This document shows positions 1 to 8,989 of a DNA stretch of 64,000 bases, piece by piece. A program made the translations under genes and the position numbers. This DNA is from Photobacterium chitinilyticum (GTDB lineage: Bacteria; Pseudomonadota; Gammaproteobacteria; Enterobacterales; Vibrionaceae), in assembly GCF_004104355.1 (NCBI RefSeq), contig NZ_RJLM01000011.1, forward strand, positions 61,969 to 125,968, in the 5' to 3' direction. How positions within the stretch are numbered: the first letter of the stretch is position 1; each line of letters starts with the position of its first letter. The notes below the pieces were generated by a model. That model did not search any database. It saw nothing but the letters and a program-made list of their open reading frames with translations, and had not been told where the DNA came from.

Positions 1-932
1 GCCAATGGCACGATATCTTCCTTGCGCTCTTTCAGTGTGGCGCAGTGCAAAGGAAAAACATTCAGCCGATAGTAAAGATCGGCACGGAACCGTCCGTCAG
101 CAACGGCCTGTTCAAGATCACGGTTGGTCGCCGCCAATACCCGTATATCTAGTTTTATTTTCTGGTGGCTGCCGAGACGCTCGACTTCGCGCTCCTGCAG
201 CACCCGTAATAACTTGGTTTGCATTGCCAAGGGCAACTCGCCAATTTCATCAAGCAGCAAGGTACCGCTGTTGGCAATTTCTAATTTACCGGGCTGAGCC
301 GATGTCGCACCGGTAAACGCCCCCTTGGTATGACCGAATAAAATGGATTCAATCATCGTTTCCGGGATCGCGGCACAATTAATGGCGACAAAAGGACCGA
401 CCGAGCGGGGTGATGATTCGTGGATAAAACGAGCCAGTACTTCTTTTCCGGTACCACTTTCGCCGTTGATCAGCACCGAGGCATCAGTCTGTGCCACCCG
501 TTGTGCCAGCTGAAACATCTGTTTGCTCCGGTGTGATTCGGCCACAATAGGCTGTTTTTGCTGCTGTGGCTGTACCAAGCGTTGCACAAGCTGCCCTAGA
601 TGCATGTGCCCAAACGGGAGCAGCAAATAGTCTGTCGCTCCCTGCTGCAGGGCTCGCGTCACCTGCGCAGCGTGCTGCAATTCGGAGATCACGACGATAG
701 CACCTTGGTATCGCGGTCGAACCAACTTGATCAAGTCGGCCGCCTCAGTACCGTCCACCAGGCATGTCGGCAACAGCAGCAAGTCCCACTGCTGCAACGA
801 CAAGAGATGCAGACAGTCGGCCATACTGTCAGTCTGGCTCAATTGATACCCGACGGCTTCTCCCTCGACGAGTACCTGTTCCTGTACCGGGTGGTAAGGA
901 TGAAACATCAAAACTTGCCAGCTATTTTTCAT
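1..932 (-). CDS. lafK: LafK-like sigma-54-dependent regulator of lateral flagella (C-terminus beyond window)
   Basis: The reading frame is open from an ATG at 932 down to base 1, about 310 codons, and is cut by the window edge. Residues 1-120 resemble a response-regulator receiver. From about 130 there is a sigma-54 AAA+ domain with Walker A (GESGTGKE, 157-164), the sigma-54 contact loop GAFTGA (204-209) and Walker B (LLLDEI, 225-230). The DNA-binding domain lies outside the window. The receiver has proline at residue 55, where the phospho-acceptor Asp is expected, so it looks unphosphorylatable. The start overlaps the motY stop in an ATGA arrangement, so the two are probably coupled. In Vibrio parahaemolyticus LafK sits between motY and fliE of the lateral system and activates lateral sigma-54 genes; the same order here supports the name. 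FlrC/FlrA-type polar regulators are the alternative. Confidence 0.8.
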   Translation of the reverse strand, partial: MKNSWQVLMFHPYHPVQEQVLVEGEAVGYQLSQTDSMADCLHLLSLQQWDLLLLPTCLVDGTEAADLIKLVRPRYQGAIVVISELQHAAQVTRALQQGATDYLLLPFGHMHLGQLVQRLVQPQQQKQPIVAESHRSKQMFQLAQRVAQTDASVLINGESGTGKEVLARFIHESSPRSVGPFVAINCAAIPETMIESILFGHTKGAFTGATSAQPGKLEIANSGTLLLDEIGELPLAMQTKLLRVLQEREVERLGSHQKIKLDIRVLAATNRDLEQAVADGRFRADLYYRLNVFPLHCATLKERKEDIVPL

Positions 933-1804
933 GATCTTCCTACCACAGATTTCTTGATTAAACGAACGGTTACCCGACGATTTTTTTGTCGTCCTGCCGC
1001 ATGGCCATTATCCTCGACAGGGTAACGATCGCCATGGGAACGTATCTGAATCATTTTACGAGGAATACCGTATTCGATAAGCAATGAAGCGACTTCCTCG
1101 GCACGATCTCTAGACATCCGGAGCTTCACACCAGTACGGCCGCGATTGTCCGAGTAACCATCAATCAGTATCCTGCCAATCGATGAGGTCGCCTTGACAT
1201 ATTCAGTGATCCCTCTCAGCGTTCGGTGACTATTTTTTGACACTTGAGACGAACCAGGCTGGAAATAAAACTCACTGTTTCTTATTTGCTGGTAATTGAC
1301 CGGTATTAGTTGATTTCGGCAAACAGTAAAGTCTTCGGCTGGTGTAGAAAAGTTAATATTGGACAAAACAATCTCGTCATTAAATTGACGGCCGTTATTA
1401 ATGACAACTTTTATCCATGCGCCACGCTTTAAACTTTCAAAGACTGAATCTGCATCATTAACAATAATCTCACCAGTAGACTGAGAATAATTAACCTCAC
1501 CAATGTCATCAATATATTGGGTATTCTCGACCTTCCATACTGGGGATATCTCGTATACAGAACGCAGTTCTGTTAAGTTGGTTAGTTCACTAGACTTAAG
1601 CTCAATTCTTAATTCTTCTCCGGCCTCTGCAATAATCTTTGCGATGCCAAAATCTTTTATTTCATGCGCAATCGAGCACAACGTATTATTACCAGAGAAC
1701 ACCCATTGACTGTTATCCAGTGCTGATACTTTTACAGCTTCTTGGCTATGAACCGAGAATGATGCCAATAGGACCAATAGAATAATACTGCTTTTTCTAA
1801 CCAT
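929..1804 (-). CDS. motY: MotY-like sodium-motor T-ring protein with OmpA C-terminal domain
   Basis: About 291 residues from the ATG at 1804. That start is chosen because it begins a clear signal peptide ([20 protein letters not shown], cleavage before QEA); an upstream ATG at 1891 would add 29 residues that spoil it. The C-terminal third is an OmpA-like peptidoglycan-binding domain (motif [10 protein letters not shown], then a Arg-rich NRRVTVRL end). The N-terminal part resembles the MotY N-terminal domain that binds the basal body. MotY anchors PomA/PomB-type stators in the periplasm. It is translationally coupled to lafK and divergent from fliM, the same order as the V. parahaemolyticus lateral locus. 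Another OmpA-family protein is the fallback reading. Confidence 0.75.
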   Translation of the reverse strand: MVRKSSIILLVLLASFSVHSQEAVKVSALDNSQWVFSGNNTLCSIAHEIKDFGIAKIIAEAGEELRIELKSSELTNLTELRSVYEISPVWKVENTQYIDDIGEVNYSQSTGEIIVNDADSVFESLKRGAWIKVVINNGRQFNDEIVLSNINFSTPAEDFTVCRNQLIPVNYQQIRNSEFYFQPGSSQVSKNSHRTLRGITEYVKATSSIGRILIDGYSDNRGRTGVKLRMSRDRAEEVASLLIEYGIPRKMIQIRSHGDRYPVEDNGHAAGRQKNRRVTVRLIKKSVVGRS

Positions 1805-2685
1805 CGAAGAGCCTAAAAATAACATAACCACGGTAAATATATGACAATACAAAAAGCGACATTCCTCCCTAATTAAAAGAAAAGTCATCACTTTAAAGAC
1901 TTAATTGATCACTCAATCAAGCAAAAAATTGCTTTCACCACATGTCAATACAGCAATGAAATGCTACAAAAAAGTAAACGTGACGTATGAGGTAATGTAA
2001 AACCCACAAGGTACAATCAACAGCACCAATGTAGAATATCAGAATTTGAATGCCACAGATTGATAATCACTCAAACGTCTAAGATAAAGTTATTATATAT
2101 ATTTTTTAAGTGAATAAGAAATCATTCAGAATAGTATGTCAACTGTCAATATAATGAATGTCTGGTAAAATATATGATGATTTTTTGACATGCCTAATTG
2201 AGAGTATATTTGTTTGACAAACCTACTGTTCAAACGGTAGTCTCCCGCGATTGATATTGATGTCCTAATTAACATTATAGTCAATACGGATGCGAGAGAA
2301 TATAGGTTATTGGCGAAAAACAACACAAATGAGATTAAAAAATAATCCACGGGCAAAATAACACTTTCATTAAACGCTCAAATAATGAACAGTAAGCGCA
2401 CCTTTTGCTCGAGTGTTAACATTCACCAATAATTAAACATAACACTTAATATTAATTGTTGTGACCCTGATTCCAGCATTTTAGCAAACAACGTTTAATT
2501 AAACTGCGACTATAGGTTAAATGTTGATTTATAATTAAATAAAAAAACAAAGAAACAGTGTTTATTATTTATGAGGGTAGATAGATAAACACATTGTTTT
2601 TATATTAATGCAGCGCTTAATTATTTGAATAAGCATATTCGACGTACTGTTATGTCTAACGTAAATCCATGGGTTGCCTAAGGTT
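1805..2685. other. AT-rich divergent intergenic region, motY / fliM
   Basis: About 880 bases with no convincing gene. It is visibly AT-rich compared with its neighbours. It must hold the promoters of both the motY-lafK and the fliM-flhA units. I looked for the sigma-54 pattern (TGGCAC-N5-TTGCA) on both strands and saw no good match. Two TTGACA-like boxes (near 2186 and 2215) and an 18-bp imperfect palindrome (2223-2240) are the only regulatory-looking items. Confidence 0.6.
2223..2240. promoter_or_regulatory. 18-bp imperfect palindrome, possible operator
   Basis: CTACTGTTCAAACGGTAG is a dyad with mismatches only near the middle of each arm. It follows directly after a TTGACA-like hexamer at 2215-2220 in the motY/fliM divergent region, which is what a regulator site next to a promoter looks like. 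The binding protein is unknown. Confidence 0.25.
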
Positions 2686-3579
2686 ATGACGAAAAAGAGC
2701 AAAATAATTTCAGAACTTGACCAGGTTGAAGTCCGTGCTTTTGATCTCGCAAGTCCTGAACACCGTATCGGAGCCTTGCAAGCCATCATCGATAACGTCT
2801 GCAAGCAATTTGAACGATCTGCCCGCCAGTCTTTCCATCATCTGCTACGCCATCCTGTTGAATTTCGCTTCGAGCAGCAAGATACGCTAAAGCTGCAGGA
2901 CTACTTGCAGCAGCTGCAGAAGCCCAGCCTGTATCGCGAGTTTACGGTTAGCCCGCACGATTTACATGGTGCCGTCTCTATCGAGGGCGATTTACTGTTT
3001 TTTATGGTGGATCTGTTTTTTGGCGGCAATGGCAATAATGTTCGACGCCACAGTGATATGAGTGATACTGAATTACGCCTGGTTGAACGCTTTTTCAACC
3101 TGGCCCTGGGCCAGTTTGCCAACGGCTGGCACAGCATTACCAGCTGGCACAGCCAACTGACCGAGAAAAATACGCTTCGTCTGGGCAACCCGATACAAAA
3201 CAACCAACTCTATCAAGTGTGTCGCTTTACCATTGATGTCTGCGGCCACCAGGGCTGGTTTGATATCGCCCTGCCCTTTGCCGGTATGGACTTCTTACGG
3301 GAGCAGCAATGCAAGCCGACCGATGTAGAAACCGACCCCGAGCTGCAAGCGCGAATTCAAGCCAAACTATGCCAGACTCCTATGCGGCTGATGACCACTC
3401 TTTGCGAGCGTCGCCTGCCTCTTGGCGATGTGATGGACTTGAAACAAGGTGATGTCATTCCTATCGAGCTACCGAACGAAGTGACAGTCAGGGCTGGCAA
3501 GACATCCCTATTCACCGCCCGGATTGCAGAAAACAATGCAAGTCTTGTACTTCAAATTCAAGATGTTATTAAACAGTAA
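2686..3579 (+). CDS. fliM: Lateral flagellar motor switch protein FliM
   Basis: The start is the ATG at 2686, preceded by AAGG at 2680; a TTG at 2674 is less likely. The 297-residue protein is shorter than polar FliM (about 340). It carries the FliM middle domain with the motif DLFFGGNG and a C-terminal SpoA (FliN-like) domain that joins the C-ring. The N-terminus (MTKKSKIISELDQVEV) lacks the usual CheY-P-binding peptide (LSQxEIDALL). It is the first gene of fliM-fliN-fliP-fliQ-fliR-flhB-flhA, with a gap of 11 bases before fliN. Confidence 0.9.
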   Translation: MTKKSKIISELDQVEVRAFDLASPEHRIGALQAIIDNVCKQFERSARQSFHHLLRHPVEFRFEQQDTLKLQDYLQQLQKPSLYREFTVSPHDLHGAVSIEGDLLFFMVDLFFGGNGNNVRRHSDMSDTELRLVERFFNLALGQFANGWHSITSWHSQLTEKNTLRLGNPIQNNQLYQVCRFTIDVCGHQGWFDIALPFAGMDFLREQQCKPTDVETDPELQARIQAKLCQTPMRLMTTLCERRLPLGDVMDLKQGDVIPIELPNEVTVRAGKTSLFTARIAENNASLVLQIQDVIKQ

Positions 3580-3590
3580 CAGGAACGACC

Positions 3591-3947
3591 ATGTCTGAAC
3601 AAACCAACGATCTGAATATTGACCTTGATGAACTGGACTTGGGTAGCCTGGGTCAGGACCCGATTCCCGGCACACCCGCGGCCGCCAAGGATATGTCGTT
3701 CATTCGCAATATCCCGGTGAACCTGACCCTGGAAGTCGCAAGCACCGAGCTGATGGTGGGTGATTTAATGAATGTCTCGCTCGGCACCGTTATCGAGCTT
3801 GATAAACTGAGCGGTGAAGCCATGGACGTGAAGGTCAACGGCACCCTGCTCGGCCATGCCGAGGTCGTTATCGTCAACAACAAGTACGGCCTGCGTCTGG
3901 TCAATGTCGTGGATGACAACGACATGCTAAAAGGATTAACCAAATAA
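3591..3947 (+). CDS. fliN: Flagellar motor switch protein FliN
   Basis: 118 residues: an acidic N-terminal tail (LNIDLDELDLGSLG) and a SpoA/FliMN_C domain of about 75 residues (IPVNLTLEVASTEL to the C-terminus). FliN forms the bottom of the cytoplasmic C-ring and binds FliH-FliI during export. Its stop codon overlaps the fliP start (TAATG at 3945-3949), so fliN and fliP are translationally coupled. No fliO lies between them, as is usual in lateral operons. Confidence 0.93.
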   Translation: MSEQTNDLNIDLDELDLGSLGQDPIPGTPAAAKDMSFIRNIPVNLTLEVASTELMVGDLMNVSLGTVIELDKLSGEAMDVKVNGTLLGHAEVVIVNNKYGLRLVNVVDDNDMLKGLTK

Positions 3948-4675
3948 TGCGCTGGCTCGGGCTATTGCTGGCGCTCCTGCTGTTCAGTCATCCGGCACTG
4001 GCGCAGGACTTGTCGCTACTGACTATCAACGGTCCTAATGGCTCGGAGGAATACAGCGTCAAGCTGCAAATATTCCTGCTAATGACGGCACTGGCCTTTT
4101 TACCGGCCATGCTGTTGATGGTCACCAGCTTTACCCGAATCATCATCGTACTGGGTATTTTGCGCCAGGCGATGGGTTTGCAACAAAGCCCCCCGAACCG
4201 GGTACTGGTCGGTATCGCCCTGACGCTTTCACTGTTTATCATGCGTCCGGTGATCTATGAGATCTACGATAATGCCGTTGTCCCCTACCAGAGCGGGGAA
4301 CTGACCATGCTCGATGCCTTCCATACCGCAGAAAAGCCCTTGCGCCAGTTTATGCTTCAGCAAACCCGCGAAACTGACCTCGAGCAAATTCTGCGCATTG
4401 CCAATGAGCCGGCACCGCAGAATATGGACGACCTCGATTTTTTGATCGTCATGCCCGCCTTCATTCTCAGCGAGCTGAAAACCGCATTTCAGATCGGCTT
4501 CATGCTGTTCATTCCGTTTTTGATCATCGATATGGTTGTTGCCAGCGTATTGATGGCAATGGGGATGATGATGCTGTCGCCATTAATTATTTCGCTGCCA
4601 TTTAAACTCATGATTTTTGTCATGGTCGATGGCTGGTCAATGACCATTGGTACGCTCAGTGCGAGCTTTGGATAG
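3947..4675 (+). CDS. fliP: Flagellar export gate protein FliP
   Basis: 242 residues. A signal peptide (MRWLGLLLALLLFSHPALA) is followed by the FliP core with four membrane segments and conserved stretches such as SFTRIIIVLGILRQAMG and PAFILSELKTAFQIGF. FliP forms the pentamer of the FliP-FliQ-FliR export gate in the inner membrane. Gene order and tight spacing (fliQ starts 3 bases after the stop codon) support the call. Confidence 0.95.
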   Translation: MRWLGLLLALLLFSHPALAQDLSLLTINGPNGSEEYSVKLQIFLLMTALAFLPAMLLMVTSFTRIIIVLGILRQAMGLQQSPPNRVLVGIALTLSLFIMRPVIYEIYDNAVVPYQSGELTMLDAFHTAEKPLRQFMLQQTRETDLEQILRIANEPAPQNMDDLDFLIVMPAFILSELKTAFQIGFMLFIPFLIIDMVVASVLMAMGMMMLSPLIISLPFKLMIFVMVDGWSMTIGTLSASFG

Positions 4676-4677
4676 AT

Positions 4678-4947
4678 ATGGGTACTGAATTTATCGCTTC
4701 TTTTTTTGGAGAGGCACTGCTGATCATCGTTAGTATGGTTTGTGTCATGATCATCCCCAGCCTGCTGGTCGGCCTGCTGGTCAGTATCTTTCAGGCGGCA
4801 ACTCAGATTAACGAACAGACACTGAGCTTTCTGCCTCGCTTGCTAATGACATTTGCCATGCTGGGGTTTGCCGGCCCATGGCTGCTGCGTACTTTCAGCG
4901 ATTTGTTCAACCGTTTATTCCTCAACATCCCGCACCTGATCGGCTAA
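4678..4947 (+). CDS. fliQ: Flagellar export gate protein FliQ
   Basis: 89 residues with two membrane helices, the length typical of FliQ. The motifs LLVGLLVSIFQAATQINEQTLSF and the closing P-rich loop are characteristic. It packs around the FliP-FliR ring of the export gate. It lies between fliP and fliR with 2- to 4-base gaps, clearly in one operon. Confidence 0.95.
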   Translation: MGTEFIASFFGEALLIIVSMVCVMIIPSLLVGLLVSIFQAATQINEQTLSFLPRLLMTFAMLGFAGPWLLRTFSDLFNRLFLNIPHLIG

Positions 4948-4951
4948 TGCC

Positions 4952-5728
4952 ATGCTAGATATCTCAGCGGCCCAGCTCACCGCCTGGCTCGGACAGATCT
5001 GGTGGCCTTTTTTTCGCCTCGGTGCCGCAATGCTCATGATGCCGATATTTGGCGGGTCTAACATCCCCCCTCAAATCCGCATCGGGCTGGCATTGATGAT
5101 CAGCATCCTGGCGGCACCGCTGATGCCCCCGATGCCAAGTGTTGATCCCCTCTCGCTTGATGCCCTGTTGCTCGGTGCCCAGCAAATGATTATTGGCGGC
5201 ATTATGGGGCTGATGCTTGAATTGCTGTTTGCGGTATTTACCACCATGGGACAAATCTTATCCATGCAGATGGGGCTGGGTATGGCAATGAGCAATGACC
5301 CGATTAATGGCGTCAGTATTCCCACCCTCGGCAAATACTATCAGCTATACATCTTACTGCTGTTTCTCGCCCTTGACGGTCATTTAGTCGCTCTCGATGT
5401 GGTGGTACAAAGCTTTGAAGTATGGCCGGTTGGCCAAATGCCAAGCCAGGATGCCCTGTACAGCGTAGTCATGCGGCTGGGCTGGATGATCGCGGCCGCC
5501 TTCCTGCTCGCATTGCCTGCGGTATGTGCAATGCTTCTGGTCAACGGCGCGTTCGGCATGATGAACCGCGCCGCGCCGCAGCTCAATGTCTTTGCGCTGG
5601 GTTTTCCGATGACCATGCTGCTCGGCCTGATGTGCCTGCTCATTACGACTTCCGGTATTCCGGAGAACTTTACCCGTCTTTGCAGTGAGACTCTGCAGAT
5701 GATGGCGAACCTGGAGGCGAGTCGCTAA
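4952..5728 (+). CDS. fliR: Flagellar export gate protein FliR
   Basis: 258 residues, highly hydrophobic with six predicted membrane segments. It has family motifs GGSNIPPQIRIGLALMIS, GLGMAMSNDPINGVSIPTLGKYY and the late NVFALGFPMTMLLGL. It is the single FliR subunit of the export gate. Its last base overlaps the flhB start codon (TAATG), indicating coupling. Confidence 0.95.
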   Translation: MLDISAAQLTAWLGQIWWPFFRLGAAMLMMPIFGGSNIPPQIRIGLALMISILAAPLMPPMPSVDPLSLDALLLGAQQMIIGGIMGLMLELLFAVFTTMGQILSMQMGLGMAMSNDPINGVSIPTLGKYYQLYILLLFLALDGHLVALDVVVQSFEVWPVGQMPSQDALYSVVMRLGWMIAAAFLLALPAVCAMLLVNGAFGMMNRAAPQLNVFALGFPMTMLLGLMCLLITTSGIPENFTRLCSETLQMMANLEASR

Positions 5729-6855
5729 TGAGTGACAATAGCAGCCAGGACAAAACAGAACAGCCCAGCGAACAGAAGCTACGCAAGGCCCGGGAAGACG
5801 GTAACCTCCCCCGCTCGAAAGAGCTGGTCACGGCACTGATGACCCTGGGTGCCGCACTGCTGCTTAATGCCTTCTCGGGAGCGCTGGCAGAGATGTTCCA
5901 GGTGATCACGACCCTGAATATGAAATTACCGAAGAGTGCCGCCTTCGAGCCCGAATACATGCTCAAGCACCTCGGGATCAGCCTGAAATCAATGCTGCTT
6001 GCCGTCGCGCCGATGCTTGGGCTTCTTGTTCTGATCACCATACTCGCCAACATTGTTCGCGGGGGCTGGAATATCTCGGGCAAGGCCGCCCAACCAAAGC
6101 TTTCCAAGCTCAACCCGATATCGGGGGTCAAGCGGATGTTCTCGACCAAATCTCTGGCCGAGCTGATCAAAAGTATCCTCAAAGTGACGCTGATAAGCAC
6201 CACCCTGTACCTGCTTCTGAGCAGCAACCTGACCAAGATTGTCATGCTCCAGCGCCTGCCGCTCACCGAGGCGATTTTGCAGACCATCGATTTGCTGTGG
6301 CAGGGATTGTTCAGTTTCGGCCTGGCACTGCTGCTAATTGCTGTCTTAGAGTTGCCGTATGCGGGCTGGGAATACACCAAACAACTCAAGATGACCAAAC
6401 AAGAGGTCAAGGAAGAACACAAGAACAGTGAAGGTAAACCTGAAGTCAAAGCGAAGATCAGACAGATGCAGCGCCAGATGTCCCAACGCCAAATGATGAA
6501 GGCGGTACCGCAGGCCGATGTCGTGATCACCAACCCGACTCACTATGCCATCGCCCTAAAATATGATTTGGACAAGGCTGGAGCCCCCTTTGTGCTGGCA
6601 AAAGGCGTTGACCAAATGGCCTTGCAAATGCAGCAGGTCGCGCGCCAGCATGATCGTCCGATTGTCGAAATTCCGGCCCTCACCCGTGCAGTGTATTACT
6701 CCACGAACGAATGGCAGGAAATACCGGCCCCGTTATATGTCGCCGTTGCCCATGTACTGACCTTTGTTTTCCAAATGGAGCAATACAGGCAGGGGCGTCA
6801 GTCCAATAAACCTGAATTCCCACAAGTCACAATTCCTCAAGAATTGCGCCGCTAA
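5728..6855 (+). CDS. flhB: Flagellar export switch protein FlhB
   Basis: 375 residues. An N-terminal cytoplasmic SSQDKTEQPSEQKLRKAREDG motif is followed by four membrane helices and a C-terminal cytoplasmic domain with the self-cleavage motif NPTH at residues 269-272, the position seen in E. coli FlhB. Cleavage switches export from rod/hook to filament substrates. Directly downstream of fliR and 16 bases before flhA. Confidence 0.95.
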   Translation: MSDNSSQDKTEQPSEQKLRKAREDGNLPRSKELVTALMTLGAALLLNAFSGALAEMFQVITTLNMKLPKSAAFEPEYMLKHLGISLKSMLLAVAPMLGLLVLITILANIVRGGWNISGKAAQPKLSKLNPISGVKRMFSTKSLAELIKSILKVTLISTTLYLLLSSNLTKIVMLQRLPLTEAILQTIDLLWQGLFSFGLALLLIAVLELPYAGWEYTKQLKMTKQEVKEEHKNSEGKPEVKAKIRQMQRQMSQRQMMKAVPQADVVITNPTHYAIALKYDLDKAGAPFVLAKGVDQMALQMQQVARQHDRPIVEIPALTRAVYYSTNEWQEIPAPLYVAVAHVLTFVFQMEQYRQGRQSNKPEFPQVTIPQELRR

Positions 6856-6871
6856 CCGGAACTGAGCTGAA

Positions 6872-8974
6872 ATGAAACAAAAACTCACCCCGTTGCTACA
6901 GCTACTCGCTAAAGGACAATTGGGGATCCCTCTGCTCCTGATGACAATCCTGTCGATGGTGATCCTGCCTATCCCGCCGTTTGTGCTGGATATGCTATTT
7001 ACCTTTAACATCGTCCTGGCCCTGCTGGTGATGCTGGTTAGTGTCTACAGCAAACGACCGCTCGACTTCTCGGTATTCCCGAGCATCCTGCTGGTAGCGA
7101 CCCTGCTTCGCCTGATGCTGAACGTTGCCTCCACCCGGGTGGTATTGCTCAATGGCCACGAAGGTGGTGAATCGGCCGGTAAGGTGATTCAGGCATTTGG
7201 TGATGTGGTGATCGGCGGCAACTATGTGGTCGGTATGGTGGTGTTTGTGATCTTGATGATCATAAACTTCGTCGTTGTCACCAAGGGTGGCGAACGGATT
7301 TCCGAAGTCAGTGCCCGTTTCACCCTTGATGCCATGCCGGGTAAACAAATGGCCATCGATGCCGACCTGAATGCCGGTATTATCGATCACAATCAGGCCA
7401 AGCGCCGCCGTGAGGACGTTGCCCAGGAAGCCGATTTCTACGGCTCGATGGACGGTGCATCGAAGTTTGTCCGCGGTGATGCCATCGCGGGGATGCTGAT
7501 CCTGTTCATCAACATCATCGGCGGGATCAGTATCGGGGTATTCCAATACGGCCTGTCTTTTTCTGAAGCCTTTGAAACCTATGCCCTGCTGACTATCGGT
7601 GATGGTCTGGTCGCCCAGATCCCGTCCTTGCTGCTGGCCACTGCCGCAGCCATCATTGTGACCCGGGTTGCCGATAGTAACGATTTATCAAAACAAATCA
7701 GCAAACAGATGCTGGCCTCGCCGGTCATTATGTTTGTAGTTTCCGGCATTATGCTGATACTCGGCCTGATCCCGGGAATGCCGCACCTGGCCTTCCTGTG
7801 CTTTGCTGCGGTCATCGGCCTTGCCGGCTGGCGAATGCGCCACATTGATAGCTCGGAGGTCAATGATGAAGATTTGGCCCGGGCCGAAGAAATTGTCGAG
7901 CAACATGACCTGCCTGAAAACAAAGAGCTGGCCACCGGTGATATTCCTTTAGTCCATGCCCTGAGCCTGAACGTCGGTTTCCGTTTGGTGAACTTGATTG
8001 ACCGCCGCCAGGGGGCCGAGCTGCTCAGCCGATTGGTAGGGATCCGCAAGACCCTGACCGAGCAACGAGGATTTGTGATCCCGCAAATCCATGTCAAAGA
8101 TGATCTCGCCCTTGAAGCCAGCCAGTACAAAATTGCCGTCAGGGGAGCGACGATTATTCAGGCCGATCTCGAGGCCGATCGCCTACTGGCCATTAATCCG
8201 GGGCAGGTATACGGCAATGTTGACGGCATCATCACCAAAGATCCCGCCTATGGAATGGAGGCACTCTGGATTCTGCCAACCGAAAAAGATAAAGCGGTCA
8301 ATCTCGGCTACACTGTCGTCGATCATGCCACCATTATCTCGACCCACGTCAGCAAAATTATCAATGACCATATTGACGATATTTTGAGTTCAGAAGAAGT
8401 CACGGGGGTCATTGAACGACTGGCAGGCCTGAATAATAAACTGGCAGATGATTTGCAGCAGAAGCTGAATCCGCAGCAATTACTGCGGGTATTTCGTCAA
8501 CTGACAATCGACGGCGTGTCGCTGGCCGATATCGTCACGATTGCCAACTCGCTGGTAGAGTCGGCAGAGCTCTCACAGGATCCGATTTTGCTTGCCGCCG
8601 ATGTTCGTTGTGTCTTGCGCCGGGTGGTACTGGGAAGCCTGATAGGTATGCGGGCAGATGTACCGGCAGTCACCCTTTCCGGAGAGCTGGAAAACATGCT
8701 GCTGGGAGCCCTAAGCCAGGCGCAGTCGGGCGGGCATGTCCAGTTAGACGGCTTTGCCCTGGAACCAACGGTGATTGAAAAGCTACAGCGCAGCCTGCCT
8801 GAAGTGCTGGACAATATGCGTCTTCACGGCCACAGCCCGATCTTGCTGGTACTGCCGCAGCTGCGCCCGCTGCTCGCCCGTTACGCCCGGGTATGCGCCC
8901 GTGGCCTGCATGTCTTGTCTTTCAATGAAATACCGGATGACAAAAATGTATCCGTGGTCGGGAATATGGGCTAG
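6872..8974 (+). CDS. flhA: Flagellar export protein FlhA
   Basis: 700 residues, the normal FlhA length. The N-terminal half holds eight membrane helices and the FHIPEP region (STRVVLLNGHEG ... FGDVVIGGNYVVG ... RFTLDAMPGKQMAIDADLNAG). The C-terminal cytoplasmic domain forms the nonameric ring that docks substrates and chaperones. It is the last gene of the operon. Its stop codon lies in a palindrome shared with the convergent crbS stop. Confidence 0.95.
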   Translation: MKQKLTPLLQLLAKGQLGIPLLLMTILSMVILPIPPFVLDMLFTFNIVLALLVMLVSVYSKRPLDFSVFPSILLVATLLRLMLNVASTRVVLLNGHEGGESAGKVIQAFGDVVIGGNYVVGMVVFVILMIINFVVVTKGGERISEVSARFTLDAMPGKQMAIDADLNAGIIDHNQAKRRREDVAQEADFYGSMDGASKFVRGDAIAGMLILFINIIGGISIGVFQYGLSFSEAFETYALLTIGDGLVAQIPSLLLATAAAIIVTRVADSNDLSKQISKQMLASPVIMFVVSGIMLILGLIPGMPHLAFLCFAAVIGLAGWRMRHIDSSEVNDEDLARAEEIVEQHDLPENKELATGDIPLVHALSLNVGFRLVNLIDRRQGAELLSRLVGIRKTLTEQRGFVIPQIHVKDDLALEASQYKIAVRGATIIQADLEADRLLAINPGQVYGNVDGIITKDPAYGMEALWILPTEKDKAVNLGYTVVDHATIISTHVSKIINDHIDDILSSEEVTGVIERLAGLNNKLADDLQQKLNPQQLLRVFRQLTIDGVSLADIVTIANSLVESAELSQDPILLAADVRCVLRRVVLGSLIGMRADVPAVTLSGELENMLLGALSQAQSGGHVQLDGFALEPTVIEKLQRSLPEVLDNMRLHGHSPILLVLPQLRPLLARYARVCARGLHVLSFNEIPDDKNVSVVGNMG

Positions 8975-8989
8975 CTTAGCCCATTTCCC
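8960..8989. terminator. Palindrome over the convergent flhA and crbS stop codons
   Basis: ATGGGCTA (8966-8973) pairs perfectly with TAGCCCAT (8977-8984) around a 3-base loop, and GGG/CCC extend outside. The flhA TAG and crbS TAA both fall inside, only one base apart. There is no strong U-run on either strand, so a two-way terminator is likely but not certain. Confidence 0.45.

Noticed and set aside
600-1025. Plus-strand frame opposite lafK and motY
   Set aside because: The minus strand carries an unmistakable sigma-54 activator with Walker and GAFTGA motifs.
2126-2356. Minus-strand frame in the motY/fliM gap
   Set aside because: AT-rich, no ribosome-binding site and no recognisable protein character.
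1892-2673. Sigma-54 promoters for motY-lafK and fliM
   Set aside because: Expected from the LafK system, but no GG-N10-GC pattern with adequate flanks was found on either strand.
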